Assembly: GCA_009726095.1 (NCBI GenBank)
Contig: WLMZ01000020.1
Location: forward strand, 1 to 38,005
DNA: 38,005 nt
DNA from: Actinomycetota bacterium
Lineage (GTDB): Bacteria > Actinomycetota > Acidimicrobiia > Acidimicrobiales > Ilumatobacteraceae
Direction: 5' to 3'
This document shows positions 18,397-26,387 of the stretch, one piece after another (the stretch's first letter is position 1; each line of letters starts with the position of its first letter). The position numbers and the translations under genes are program-made. Below the pieces are notes generated by a model. The model was not told the origin of the DNA. It saw only the letters and a list, made by a program, of their open reading frames with translations, and searched no databases.

Positions 18397-19923
18397 ATGG
18401 AACAGGTGCCCTGGTGGCAGTCGGCAGTCGTGTATCAGATCTACCCGCGCAGCTTCGCTGACGCCGACGGCGATGGGGTGGGCGACCTGCAGGGCATCCG
18501 CTCCCGGCTCGACTATCTGCAATGGCTCGGTGTCGAGGTGATCTGGCTCTCCCCTGTGTTCCGTTCGCCGATGGCCGATTTCGGCTACGACGTCAGCGAC
18601 TTCTGCGACATCGACCCCATCTTCGGCACCCTGGCCGACATGGACGAACTCATCGCCGACTGCCACGCGCGTGGGATGCGCCTGATGCTGGACTGGGTGC
18701 CGAACCACACGAGCGATCAGCATCCGTGGTTCCACGAGAGCCGCTCCAACCGCACGAACCCGAAGGCCGACTGGTACGTGTGGCGCGACGAACCGGCGAA
18801 CAACTGGCTGTGCTCGTTCACCAACGGGGCGAGCGCGTGGGACTTCGACGAACGGCGAGGGCAGTGGTACCTGCACTGTTTCCTACCCCAGCAGCCCGAC
18901 CTCAATTGGGACAACCCCGACGTCGAACTGGCCATGCACGACACCCTGCGCTTCTGGTTGGACCGTGGGGTCGACGGGTTCCGCATGGACGTGGTGCACC
19001 TCATCGGCAAGCAACTCGATCAGGACGACGCGCCCGGGGCGATCAAACGCGGCTACCCGCATGTGCCCTTCAACGATGTGCCCGTTACCCACGAACGCCT
19101 CCGCGGTATCCGCAAGGTGCTCGACAGCTACAACGGCGACCGAGCCAGCGTCGGCGAGGTGTACCTGCTCGACGAGGCCAAGATGGCCGCGTACTACGGC
19201 GATCACGACGAACTGCACCTCTCGTTCAACTTCTCGTTCCTGTGGGCCACCTGGGACGCCGCCGGGCTACGCGCGAAGATCAGCAACACGCTCGGTCATC
19301 TCGAGCCGCTCGGCGCCTGGCCCACATGGGTGCTGTCGAACCACGATGTACCGCGCCACCGCCAGCGCTACGGCGGCTCCGAGCACGTGGCACGCCTCGC
19401 AGCAGTGATGCTGCTCACCCTTCGAGGCACGCCGTTCCTGTTTCAGGGTGAAGAACTCGGCCTGGTCGACGCCGTGGTCCCGGAGGCCCAACGGCTCGAC
19501 CCGGGCGGCCGAGATGGTTGCCGCGCTCCTCTGCCCTGGACTCCCGATGCTGCGCACGGTTGGCCGGGCACACCGTGGCTGCCGTTCGCTCCCGAGCCGG
19601 ACGTGCGCAACGTGGCATCGATGCAGCGCGACCCGGCATCGATCCTGCACCTGTATCGCGATCTGCTCGGCCTGCGTCGCGGTCACGCCGCCCTGCAGAG
19701 CGGCACCCTCGAGATGCTCGAGACCGGCGATCACGTGTTGGCCTATCGTCGCTGCGCGGGCAGCCAACGCATCGTGGTTGCGATCAACATGGGCCACGAG
19801 CCGCTCGCCGTGTCGGCGCTTGCCGGGGCCACGCTGCTGATCAGTACAGCGGGCGCCACAACCCCCGCCACCACAACCGGCATCATCGCGGCGCAAGAGG
19901 CGGTGGTCGCGTTGCTCGCGTGA
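18397..19923 (+). CDS. GH13 alpha-glucosidase (oligo-1,6-glucosidase/trehalose-type family)
   Basis: A 508-residue cytosolic glycoside hydrolase family 13 protein acting on alpha-glucosidic bonds. Conserved regions in order: WWQSAVVYQIYPRSFADADGD (6-26), region I DWVPNHT (99-105), region II GFRMDVVH with nucleophile D198, region III VGEVYL with acid/base E254, region IV LSNHDVPR with D317. A short beta domain ends the protein. The IYPRSF start and WLSPVFRSPMADFGYDV block place it with alpha-glucosidases and oligo-1,6-glucosidases rather than amylases; exact linkage cannot be told. No signal peptide, so it acts on imported or internal sugars. The start is set by the -10 box; a longer open frame upstream runs through korA antisense. 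parA follows after 12 bases. Confidence 0.93.
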   Translation: MEQVPWWQSAVVYQIYPRSFADADGDGVGDLQGIRSRLDYLQWLGVEVIWLSPVFRSPMADFGYDVSDFCDIDPIFGTLADMDELIADCHARGMRLMLDWVPNHTSDQHPWFHESRSNRTNPKADWYVWRDEPANNWLCSFTNGASAWDFDERRGQWYLHCFLPQQPDLNWDNPDVELAMHDTLRFWLDRGVDGFRMDVVHLIGKQLDQDDAPGAIKRGYPHVPFNDVPVTHERLRGIRKVLDSYNGDRASVGEVYLLDEAKMAAYYGDHDELHLSFNFSFLWATWDAAGLRAKISNTLGHLEPLGAWPTWVLSNHDVPRHRQRYGGSEHVARLAAVMLLTLRGTPFLFQGEELGLVDAVVPEAQRLDPGGRDGCRAPLPWTPDAAHGWPGTPWLPFAPEPDVRNVASMQRDPASILHLYRDLLGLRRGHAALQSGTLEMLETGDHVLAYRRCAGSQRIVVAINMGHEPLAVSALAGATLLISTAGATTPATTTGIIAAQEAVVALLA

Positions 19924-19935
19924 GAGCATGGTGGC

Positions 19936-20691
19936 ATGGGTCGCATCGTTGCTCTCCTCAATCAGAAAGGTGGCGTGGGCAAGACCACCGTCACCGTCGG
20001 CCTGGCATCCGCGGCTGCAGCATCGGGCCAGCGTGTGCTGGTGGTCGATCTCGACCCGCAGGCGTCGAGCACATGGATCCTCGGCCACGACCCCGCCACT
20101 GTCGAGGTCTCCACGGCTGAGGTCCTGGCCAAAGCCGATGCCGACAAGGCCATCGTGGAGTCAACGTGGAGCCCCCTGATCGATCTCCTGCCGGCATCGA
20201 ACCGCCTGCAACCGCACGAACATGGCAAGCCGAAGCGTCTACGAAATGCGCTCGAACGCATTGCCGATCGCTACGACGCCATCTTGATCGATTGCCCGCC
20301 GAGCCTGGGCAACCTCACCACGAGCGGGCTCACTGCCGCCAGCCTCGCCATTATCGTTGTCGAGCCGTCGGCATTGGGTCTGCGTGGTATCGGTGCCGTC
20401 GCTGATGTCATCGACGAGGTCTGGGATGCACACAACGACTCGCTCGAACTGGCCGGCGTCATCGTCAACAAGGTCCCGGCCATCTCCGGCGAGGCCGATC
20501 GCCGCTACGACGAACTCACCCGCATCGTGGGCAAGAAGGCGATCTGGCAGCCGGTGATCCCCCAGCGCGTCATCGTCAATCAGGCCAGCGGCGAACGGCG
20601 CTCGATCCACAGCTACGGAGCGCGCTCCGCCGATGTGACCGCAGCATTCGATCAACTCTGGAAGAAGCTGCGCCGCATCACCCGCGCCTGA
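19936..20691 (+). CDS. ParA/Soj-family ATPase, without adjacent ParB
   Basis: A 251-residue deviant Walker A ATPase. NQKGGVGKTT (9-18) has both signature lysines, VVDLDPQASST is the Walker A' block, and ILIDCPPSLGNLTTSG the Walker B. The C-terminal part has VIVNKVP and VIPQRVIVNQASGERRSIHSY. Such ATPases position chromosomes, plasmids or protein cargo on the nucleoid. No parB, parS-like repeat or chemotaxis/carboxysome cargo gene is near, so the cargo is unknown. It lacks the N-terminal DNA-binding domain of plasmid type Ia ParA. Position 12 bases after the GH13 gene suggests joint transcription, probably without shared function. Its stop lies 28 bases from the convergent RNase D gene. Confidence 0.9.
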   Translation: MGRIVALLNQKGGVGKTTVTVGLASAAAASGQRVLVVDLDPQASSTWILGHDPATVEVSTAEVLAKADADKAIVESTWSPLIDLLPASNRLQPHEHGKPKRLRNALERIADRYDAILIDCPPSLGNLTTSGLTAASLAIIVVEPSALGLRGIGAVADVIDEVWDAHNDSLELAGVIVNKVPAISGEADRRYDELTRIVGKKAIWQPVIPQRVIVNQASGERRSIHSYGARSADVTAAFDQLWKKLRRITRA

Positions 20692-20719
20692 TTCTGCTCT
20701 GCGGGCGCAACCAGTCGGG

Positions 20720-21862
20720 TCAGGGGACGTCGATGAGACGCAGGCTGCCCTTGCCATCGAAGGTGAGCGCCGCCGTGCCCTGCACCAGACGAGTGACGTG
20801 GTCGCCAAGCAGCTCGGCCCGCCAGCCAGTTGCCAGGCGGGCCTCGGGATCGTTGCGCAGGAGCGAGACGATGTCGCCGCGTGTGCCCAACAGGGCCGTG
20901 TCGATCTTTTCCTGACGGGCCAACTCACTGACCCACGCCGACACCAACGTGATGGCGGGGCGCATGTTCCGGTCGAGATCATCGCCCTCGGACGCAGGGA
21001 GGTGCACTTCGCCCTCGAGTCCCTCGAGCACCGCAGCGATGATCTCGCGCCCGAGGTTGCCGCGCCAGTGCCGCTCGTCGATGCCACGGGCGTGGGCAAG
21101 TTCCTCGACGGTACGCGGCTGCTTCTGCGAGATCCCGAGAATGGCGAGGTCGGGCAGGATCTGGCGCACCGGCGAGTCGGCGCTCATCGCTCGGCGTTCG
21201 CGCCATGCGGCCACCGAACGGGCCACGCTGCGAGCGCGGGGCTTGAGCACGCGTACGTCCTTGAGGCGCAACCACGCACCTTCGGGGTCGGAACCACTGC
21301 CCGGCTTCACGCGGAGTTCCTCGCATGCGGCCTCTGCCCAGGCAACTCGGCCCGAACGCTCGAGTTGACCGGTGATGCGGTCCTGCAGTTCGAGCAGGTG
21401 CGCCACATCGCTGGCGGCGTACGACTTCTGGTCCTCGGTCAGTGGGCGCCGTAGCCAATCGGTGAGGCGATCACCCTTTGGCACGGTGATCTTCAGTTCG
21501 CCCTGCAACAGACTGGCGAGCGACGGCGTGCCGTAACCGATGAAGCCTGCAGCGAGCTGCGTATCGAACAAACGGCGCGGAATGGCCCCGCACGAGTGTG
21601 TGAGCACATCGAGGTCTTGCTGGGCGGCATGCAACACGCACTGGGTGTCGCTCTCGAGCAACGGACGCAGGGCGGTGACATCGACCGCCAGCGGATCGAC
21701 CAGTGCCGTGCCACCCGGCCAGGCAAACTGCGCCAGCGCGAGCTTTGGGTAGTAGGTGCGCTCGCGATGGAACTCGGTATCAAACGCGTAACGCGGCTGG
21801 GCGAGCAGGGTGTCGACGAGTTCGACCAGTTCGGGTTGTGTCTCGATCCACCAATACGTCAC
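20720..21862 (-). CDS. rnd: Ribonuclease D-family 3'-5' exonuclease with HRDC domain
   Basis: A 380-residue protein. The DEDDy exonuclease domain shows AFDTEFHRE (D28, E30), HAAQQDLDVL (D83) and SYAASDVAHL (Y148, D152), the full catalytic set. HRDC-like helical domains follow (ARSVAAWRERRA then LARGI-like ELAHARGIDERHWRGN). RNase D trims tRNA 3' ends in E. coli; the role in actinobacteria is less clear. The start is GTG 21862, overlapping the rhodanese stop in GTGA; the same frame stays open a further 135 bases upstream but without family similarity. Last of the DUF3151-mobA-rhodanese-RNase D run. Confidence 0.92.
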   Translation of the reverse strand: MTYWWIETQPELVELVDTLLAQPRYAFDTEFHRERTYYPKLALAQFAWPGGTALVDPLAVDVTALRPLLESDTQCVLHAAQQDLDVLTHSCGAIPRRLFDTQLAAGFIGYGTPSLASLLQGELKITVPKGDRLTDWLRRPLTEDQKSYAASDVAHLLELQDRITGQLERSGRVAWAEAACEELRVKPGSGSDPEGAWLRLKDVRVLKPRARSVARSVAAWRERRAMSADSPVRQILPDLAILGISQKQPRTVEELAHARGIDERHWRGNLGREIIAAVLEGLEGEVHLPASEGDDLDRNMRPAITLVSAWVSELARQEKIDTALLGTRGDIVSLLRNDPEARLATGWRAELLGDHVTRLVQGTAALTFDGKGSLRLIDVP

Positions 21863-22182
21863 GAAGGCGAGTCCCCGGACACCGTGTCTCGACCGCTCTG
21901 CACCCACGCCATGGTGCCGCCGGCAACATTGACGATGTGCACACCGTGACCGATCAGGTACTCGCACGCCTGCATGCTGCGCCCACCCGAGCGACAAACC
22001 ACGTAGGTGGGATCGCCGCCGCGGAACGCCTCGACATTGTCGGGCACACTGCCAAGCACCACGTGGACGGCACCGGGGATGTGCCCACCCTCGTATTCAT
22101 CGGTCTCACGAACGTCGATGACGCGCGCTCCGTGGGCCATCTTCTCGGCGAGTTCGTCGACGGTGATCTCAGCAATTGCCAT
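21859..22182 (-). CDS. Single-domain rhodanese-like protein
   Basis: A 107-residue rhodanese domain: DVRETDEYEGGHIPGAVH (23-40) and the active-site loop VVCRSGGRSM with C63. Single-domain rhodaneses carry persulfide sulfur on this Cys. Six-residue loop length (CRSGGR) is that of the sulfur-transfer type, not the Cdc25 phosphatase type. No signal or membrane anchor, so cytosolic. It lies 11 bases after mobA and overlaps the RNase D start by GTGA. Sulfur delivery for molybdopterin is a tempting link with mobA, but there is no direct evidence for it. Confidence 0.93.
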   Translation of the reverse strand: MAIAEITVDELAEKMAHGARVIDVRETDEYEGGHIPGAVHVVLGSVPDNVEAFRGGDPTYVVCRSGGRSMQACEYLIGHGVHIVNVAGGTMAWVQSGRDTVSGDSPS

Positions 22183-22193
22183 GGAGGGGCAGG

Positions 22194-22766
22194 CTAGCGT
22201 CTGGGCAGGTCATCGGGGGTATTGACATTACGCAGGGCGTCGCCGGGCAGGGCGACCCTGAGCACGGTCAGCCCGCCGAGGGCGCGATGGATGGCCCGTT
22301 CGCCAGCGCCGAACGCCAACTGCAGCCGACCCAGGCTGCTGGGGCTCCACAGAGCGCACAGCGGTTCAAGGCGATCGGTCTGCGCCATCACCACATCGAC
22401 CGGTGGCATCGAGCCTGCTGCCTGCCCCGCTGCATCAACCAGAACCTGCACCGCCGCAACATCCAACCACGGCATGTCGCAGGCAACGACCAACACGGCC
22501 GACGCGTGCTCGCCCAGCATGATCAGCGCCGTGATCACGCCGCCGAGCGGACCCTCACCCGGAGAGCGGTCGGCAACTGATTCGAGCCCGCCCGCCAGGT
22601 GTGCGGGGCCGATGGCCACCACGCGTTGGCACCCGGCGGCGCGCACGACCGCCCCGATGCGATCCACCATTGCCTCGCCGTCGAGGCGCAACAAGGCCTT
22701 GTCGGTGCCCATCCGCCGGCTCCTGCCGCCGGTGAGCACTGCCCCGGCCAGGCCGGTCTCAGCCAT
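22194..22766 (-). CDS. mobA: Molybdenum cofactor guanylyltransferase-like nucleotidyltransferase
   Basis: A 190-residue nucleotidyltransferase of the MobA type, which adds GMP to molybdopterin. The N-terminal nucleotide-binding loop is LTGGRSRRMGTDKALL (11-26), followed by GEGPLGG (70-76), VVACDMPWL with the metal-binding Asp (D97), and a closing NVNTPDDL. The ATG at 22766 gives the standard MobA N-terminus; it overlaps the DUF3151 stop by eight bases. The same frame is open far upstream, but only as antisense of other coding. No other moco gene is present, so MobA is the best call within the MobA/related nucleotidyltransferase group. Confidence 0.86.
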   Translation of the reverse strand: MAETGLAGAVLTGGRSRRMGTDKALLRLDGEAMVDRIGAVVRAAGCQRVVAIGPAHLAGGLESVADRSPGEGPLGGVITALIMLGEHASAVLVVACDMPWLDVAAVQVLVDAAGQAAGSMPPVDVVMAQTDRLEPLCALWSPSSLGRLQLAFGAGERAIHRALGGLTVLRVALPGDALRNVNTPDDLPRR

Positions 22767-23202
22767 CCGATGGGATGCCGCTGGGATCGAGTTGCTGGAT
22801 GAACAACGCGATCCGCTCGGCCTCGTCGGTCTCGCCGATGCGGTGGGCCATGTGGCCGAGGCCACGCAACGCCCGCAGGAAGCCGCGGTTGTCCTCGTGG
22901 CTCCAACGGACGTAACCCGAGCCGCGCCAGCCATTGGCGCGCAACGCATCGAGACCGCGGTGGTAACCCACGCGGTATGCGGCATAGCGCTCGATGTCGT
23001 CGCGCCCGAGATCACCCAACCGCGCCCACGCATCGACATAGCGCGGCCATGTGGCCACCACGGCCGACACCGCATCGTGACGCTTGTCAGCGTCGCCAGC
23101 GAGCGCCTGCTGCAGGGCGTGGCGAGCGGCCGGCTCGGGCGGCGGCAGGGTTGCGCTGGGCGGGCCCTGGTTGGTCAGATGGATCGGGCGCTCGTCACTC
23201 AT
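22759..23202 (-). CDS. DUF3151 family protein
   Basis: A 147-residue protein matching the actinobacterial DUF3151 pattern: a Pro/Ala-rich N-terminal part, then YRVGYHRGLDALRANGWRGS, YVRWSHEDNRGFLRALRGL and IGETDEAERIALFIQQLDP. The helix-pair layout resembles a TPR-like fold; the function is unknown. The ATG at 23202 follows a TANNNT box at seven bases, so it is first in the four-gene unit with mobA, rhodanese and RNase D. An in-frame upstream start at 23256 is rejected as it would run across the promoter. Confidence 0.88.
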   Translation of the reverse strand: MSDERPIHLTNQGPPSATLPPPEPAARHALQQALAGDADKRHDAVSAVVATWPRYVDAWARLGDLGRDDIERYAAYRVGYHRGLDALRANGWRGSGYVRWSHEDNRGFLRALRGLGHMAHRIGETDEAERIALFIQQLDPSGIPSDG

Positions 23203-23209
23203 GGCACCA

Positions 23210-23215
23210 ACACTA
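23210..23215 (-). promoter_or_regulatory. Candidate -10 box, leaderless, for the DUF3151-mobA-rhodanese-rnd operon
   Basis: Minus strand TAGTGT, seven bases before ATG 23202. No ribosome site is visible. Confidence 0.45.
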
Positions 23216-23258
23216 CGGCGCCCGGTGCGGGTGCCACACCCCGACCACCCGGTCAACG

Positions 23259-23264
23259 TATCGT
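23259..23264 (+). promoter_or_regulatory. Candidate -10 box, leaderless, for the small membrane protein
   Basis: TATCGT, exactly six bases before ATG 23271. It is divergent from the box at 23210-23215, leaving a 68-base intergenic region with two leaderless promoters. Confidence 0.5.
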
Positions 23265-23270
23265 GGTCGA

Positions 23271-23543
23271 ATGCTCTCGCTCTCGCTGTCCTCGGCCAAG
23301 AACATCGCCCTGATCGCCGTAGCCGTACTGGTCGTGGGTGCGCTCATCTCGGCCAAGGTGATGGCGTCCGTCACGAAGAAGGCCATCATGATCGTGCTGC
23401 TCGTAGCCCTCGCCATCGGCGTATGGTCACAGCGTCAGGTACTGCAGAACTGTGCCGACAAGATCAAAGCGGGCGGCACCGCTGTCGACACCACCTGCAC
23501 GTTCTTCGGCACCGATGTGCACGTCAGTCTGCCGAACAACTGA
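23271..23543 (+). CDS. Small membrane protein, function unknown
   Basis: A 90-residue protein. Two hydrophobic helices are predicted by eye, at about 10-30 (KNIALIAVAVLVVGALISAK) and 37-51 (KKAIMIVLLVALAIG), then a 38-residue tail with two cysteines (QNCADK, DTTCTFFG) that could form a disulfide if the tail is outside the cytoplasm. I do not recognise the family. The start is fixed by the -10 box six bases upstream. Its last 20 bases overlap the end of the convergent hydrolase gene. Confidence 0.75.
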   Translation: MLSLSLSSAKNIALIAVAVLVVGALISAKVMASVTKKAIMIVLLVALAIGVWSQRQVLQNCADKIKAGGTAVDTTCTFFGTDVHVSLPNN

Positions 23544-24312
23544 CCTGGTCGGCCCACCCGCCACCGACCATGCGCATGAGCGGCTCCACGATGGACGTCG
23601 CGAACAGATCAGCGTGACGCATCGGTGCATCATGGCGACAACCCGGCAACTCGACCAGCACACTGGCTGCGATCTGGTCGTGCACGAACGCCATACCGTC
23701 GCGGTGATGTTGGACGCCACGAGAACCGGCGCTGACCACGAGCGGGCAGCGGATCTGCTCTGCGCGCCACGGCCGGTTGGCCTGTAGGTCGCGCAGTTCA
23801 CCCACCATGGCGGCGCCCTCGGCGCGACGAGTGGCCCGGGTGCGCTCGGGCAGCGCCTCCCAGACCTCGTCGGTGATCAGCCGACGCATGAATCGTTCTG
23901 CAGCTTCTGCTGAATCACCGGCCGTGGCCCGCGCCGCAGCACCGGCCGTCGTTCCCGGCCACCAGGGTTCCCATGACAGCGGGGACTCGTAGACAGCCAC
24001 GCCGTGGATCACCCCGGGATGCTGAGCGGCCGCAGCAAGGGCGACATTGCCGCCGTAGCTGTGACCCACCACCACCGCGGGCCGGTCATCGATCAATGCC
24101 ATCAGGTCATCGACCTGGGCCTGCATGTCGAACGGACCATCGTGCGGAGCGGATCGGCCATAGCCGCGCCGGTCGTAACGCAACACCCGGAAACGGTCAT
24201 CGAGCCGGCGGCTGAGCAGCAGCATGCCGGTGGCGCGGTCCATCGTGCCGTGCACCAGCACGATCAGCGGGGCATCGACGGTGCCGGCTTCGTCGTGGTG
24301 GATGGCCATCAT
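23524..24312 (-). CDS. Alpha/beta hydrolase
   Basis: A 262-residue alpha/beta-fold hydrolase. The oxyanion motif is LVHGTMD (19-25), the nucleophile elbow GHSYGG (S85), and the probable catalytic His lies in LPGCRHDAPMRH near the C-terminus. The substrate is unknown; the sequence has no lipase or epoxide hydrolase signature that I can see. Its ATG overlaps the pyk stop in ATGA, so it is translationally coupled to pyruvate kinase. Another ATG one codon later is equally possible. The 3' end overlaps the convergent small membrane gene by 20 bases. Confidence 0.86.
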   Translation of the reverse strand: MMAIHHDEAGTVDAPLIVLVHGTMDRATGMLLLSRRLDDRFRVLRYDRRGYGRSAPHDGPFDMQAQVDDLMALIDDRPAVVVGHSYGGNVALAAAAQHPGVIHGVAVYESPLSWEPWWPGTTAGAAARATAGDSAEAAERFMRRLITDEVWEALPERTRATRRAEGAAMVGELRDLQANRPWRAEQIRCPLVVSAGSRGVQHHRDGMAFVHDQIAASVLVELPGCRHDAPMRHADLFATSIVEPLMRMVGGGWADQVSCSAD

Positions 24313-25745
24313 CCGACCCGGACCAGGCGCAAGACATCGGTGGCGGCACCGCTGGTGCGGTCGGGGGCGCCGGCCAGCACCGCCACCACAGAGCCCGCGT
24401 CGACCAGACCGTGGCGCACGGCGGACTCGACGGCGAACCACACCAGTTCGTCGGTGGACCCATAGGTGTCGACGTGCAGCGGGGTGACCCCCCACGTGAG
24501 CGACAACGACCGCACCGTGGCCATGTCGGGGCTGAGGCCGATCAGTCGCGCCGTCGGCCGGAACCGCGCCATCGCCCTGGCGGTACGACCCGAGCGCGTG
24601 CAGCACAGGATTGCCTCGGCGCCTGCGTCGGCGGCTGCCTGAGCGCAGGCGTGGGTGATGGCCTGCGTGATGCGATCGGTGGCATCGGTCCACTGCTGGC
24701 GCTGCACCCGACCGAGACGCGCTCCCCATTGGGCATAGCTGGCCTCGCTCTCGGCACGCACGGCGATCTGCGCCATCGTGGTGACCACCAGCACGGGATC
24801 GTGCCCGATGGCCGTCTCGGCGGACAACATCACGGCGTCGGTGCCGTCGAACACGGCATTGGCCACGTCGCTGACCTCGGCCCGCGTCGGAGCCGGCGAC
24901 ACGATCATGCTCTCGAGCATCTGCGTGGCAGTGATCACAGGCACGCCCGCCTCGACGCAGTGACGGATGATCCGCTTCTGCAGATGCGGCACGTCTTCGA
25001 GCGGGCACTCGATACCCAGATCGCCACGGGCCACCATTACTGCATCGCTGGCCGCCACGATGGCGGCCAGGTTTGCCACTGCTGGAATGGTTTCGATCTT
25101 TGCCACCAGGCGCACCGCATGCGGAGCGGTGACCTGACGGACGCGTTCCATGTCGATGGCCTCACGCACGAACGACACACCGATGAAGTCAACCCCCTCG
25201 GCCGCCATTGCCGCAGCGAGCACCAAGTCCTCGGCAGTGGGGGCAGCGAGCCGCAAGCGCTCGCTGGGCAGGTGCACACCGGGGCGGCCCTGCACCAGTC
25301 CGCCGGCCTCCACGTTCGCTGACAGCGCATCGGCGCCAACGCCGCTGACCCGCAGCGTGATACCACCATCGCCGAGCACGATGCGGTCGCCCGGCTGCAC
25401 ATCGGCGAGCAGTGATGGGTAATCAACCGTGATCATCGCGGCATCGCTCGGCCCGGTGCCGGGCCGCAAGCCCAGCAACTGACCCACCATCAGCGAGACG
25501 CCTCCATCAGGAAACCGCCCGGCGCGCACCTTCGGCCCGGGAAGGTCGGCCAGCACCGCAGTGGGCGAACCAACGGCCGCTGCGGCAGCACGCACGGCAC
25601 GCAGCCGCTGCACGTGCTCCTCCAATGGGCCGTGGCTGAGGTTGAGCCGGACCACATCGACCCCGGCGCGCAGCAGTGCCTCGAGCATCGCCGGGCTCTC
25701 GCTGGCCGGCCCGATGGTGGCCACGATCTTCGTCCGGCGGTTCAT
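24309..25745 (-). CDS. pyk: Pyruvate kinase
   Basis: Last step of glycolysis: PEP plus ADP gives pyruvate plus ATP. The 478-residue protein has the substrate and K+ site RLNLSHG (33-39), the GDRIVLGDG strand of the B domain, GVDFIGVSFVREAID, the catalytic Lys in VAKIET, MVARGDLGIECPLEDVPHLQK, and the signature ITATQMLESMIVSPAPTRAEVSDVANAV (given in part). The C-terminal regulatory domain ends LRLVRVG. Length is typical. It is divergent from the histidine phosphatase with only 20 bases between start codons. Confidence 0.97.
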   Translation of the reverse strand: MNRRTKIVATIGPASESPAMLEALLRAGVDVVRLNLSHGPLEEHVQRLRAVRAAAAAVGSPTAVLADLPGPKVRAGRFPDGGVSLMVGQLLGLRPGTGPSDAAMITVDYPSLLADVQPGDRIVLGDGGITLRVSGVGADALSANVEAGGLVQGRPGVHLPSERLRLAAPTAEDLVLAAAMAAEGVDFIGVSFVREAIDMERVRQVTAPHAVRLVAKIETIPAVANLAAIVAASDAVMVARGDLGIECPLEDVPHLQKRIIRHCVEAGVPVITATQMLESMIVSPAPTRAEVSDVANAVFDGTDAVMLSAETAIGHDPVLVVTTMAQIAVRAESEASYAQWGARLGRVQRQQWTDATDRITQAITHACAQAAADAGAEAILCCTRSGRTARAMARFRPTARLIGLSPDMATVRSLSLTWGVTPLHVDTYGSTDELVWFAVESAVRHGLVDAGSVVAVLAGAPDRTSGAATDVLRLVRVG

Positions 25746-25752
25746 AGCTGCT

Positions 25753-25758
25753 TATCTA
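25753..25758. promoter_or_regulatory. Shared hexamer centred between divergent start codons
   Basis: TATCTA on +, TAGATA on -. It lies seven bases from the ATG of the phosphatase (25766) and seven bases from the ATG of pyk (25745). Both readings start with TA but lack the final T of the usual -10 box, so the call is tentative. Confidence 0.3.
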
Positions 25759-25765
25759 TTCGGTT

Positions 25766-26386
25766 ATGGAGTTGTTGTTGATCCGTCATGCCTTGCCTGT
25801 TCGCCGCGAGTTGGAGGAGGGCGTTGCCGATCCCGAGCTGAGCGAGGCCGGCCACGCCCAGGCGGCACACCTGGCCGATTACCTCGCGAGCGAAGAACTG
25901 CACGCAATCTACGCGAGCCCGATGCAGCGCGCTCAACAAACCGCTGCCCCGCTCGCTGCTCGGCTCGGGCTGGCCGTCACGCTCGTCGACGGTGTTGCCG
26001 AGTTCGACCGCAACTCCAGCGAGTACGTGCCGGTGGAGGAGCTCAAGGCCACCAACGACCCGCGTTGGCAGCAGATGCTCGACAACACCTGGGACGGACG
26101 CGACGAGACGCAGGAGGAGTTCGGGCGTCGGGTGTTCCGCTCGATCGAGGCCATCATCGACAACCACGGCGGGCACAACGTCGCCGTGGTCTGCCACGGT
26201 GGTGTGATCAACGCCTACCTGGCACGCGTGCTCGGCACGGCTGAGAGCAGCGGCTTCTTCTACCCCAACTACACGTCGATCCACCGGGTGGTGGCAGCCC
26301 GAACCGGGCAACGCCAGATCATCACCATCAACGAGACACCACACCTGCGCGGCACCGGCCTGCCCATTGGGCTCTACGGTAAGTGA
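25766..26386 (+). CDS. Histidine phosphatase superfamily protein (phosphoglycerate mutase-like)
   Basis: A 206-residue branch-1 histidine phosphatase. The catalytic His is H8 in LLLIRHALP; R55 in ASPMQRAQQTA, E79 in VAEFD and H144 in VVCHGGV complete the pocket. Family members act on phosphosugars, nucleotides or phosphoproteins; the substrate here is unknown. It is followed after one base by the M18 aminopeptidase, so the two are probably one transcript. The ATG start is 20 bases from the divergent pyk start. Confidence 0.93.
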   Translation: MELLLIRHALPVRRELEEGVADPELSEAGHAQAAHLADYLASEELHAIYASPMQRAQQTAAPLAARLGLAVTLVDGVAEFDRNSSEYVPVEELKATNDPRWQQMLDNTWDGRDETQEEFGRRVFRSIEAIIDNHGGHNVAVVCHGGVINAYLARVLGTAESSGFFYPNYTSIHRVVAARTGQRQIITINETPHLRGTGLPIGLYGK

Positions 26387-26387
26387 C

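Noticed and set aside
16635-18461. A 608-codon open frame on + strand opposite korA
   Set aside because: Same reason: shadow of korA; it also runs past the GH13 start in another frame.
21863-21997. Longer RNase D form starting at 21997
   Set aside because: The extension lies antiphase inside the rhodanese gene, is Arg/Cys-rich, and GTG 21862 gives the usual GTGA overlap.
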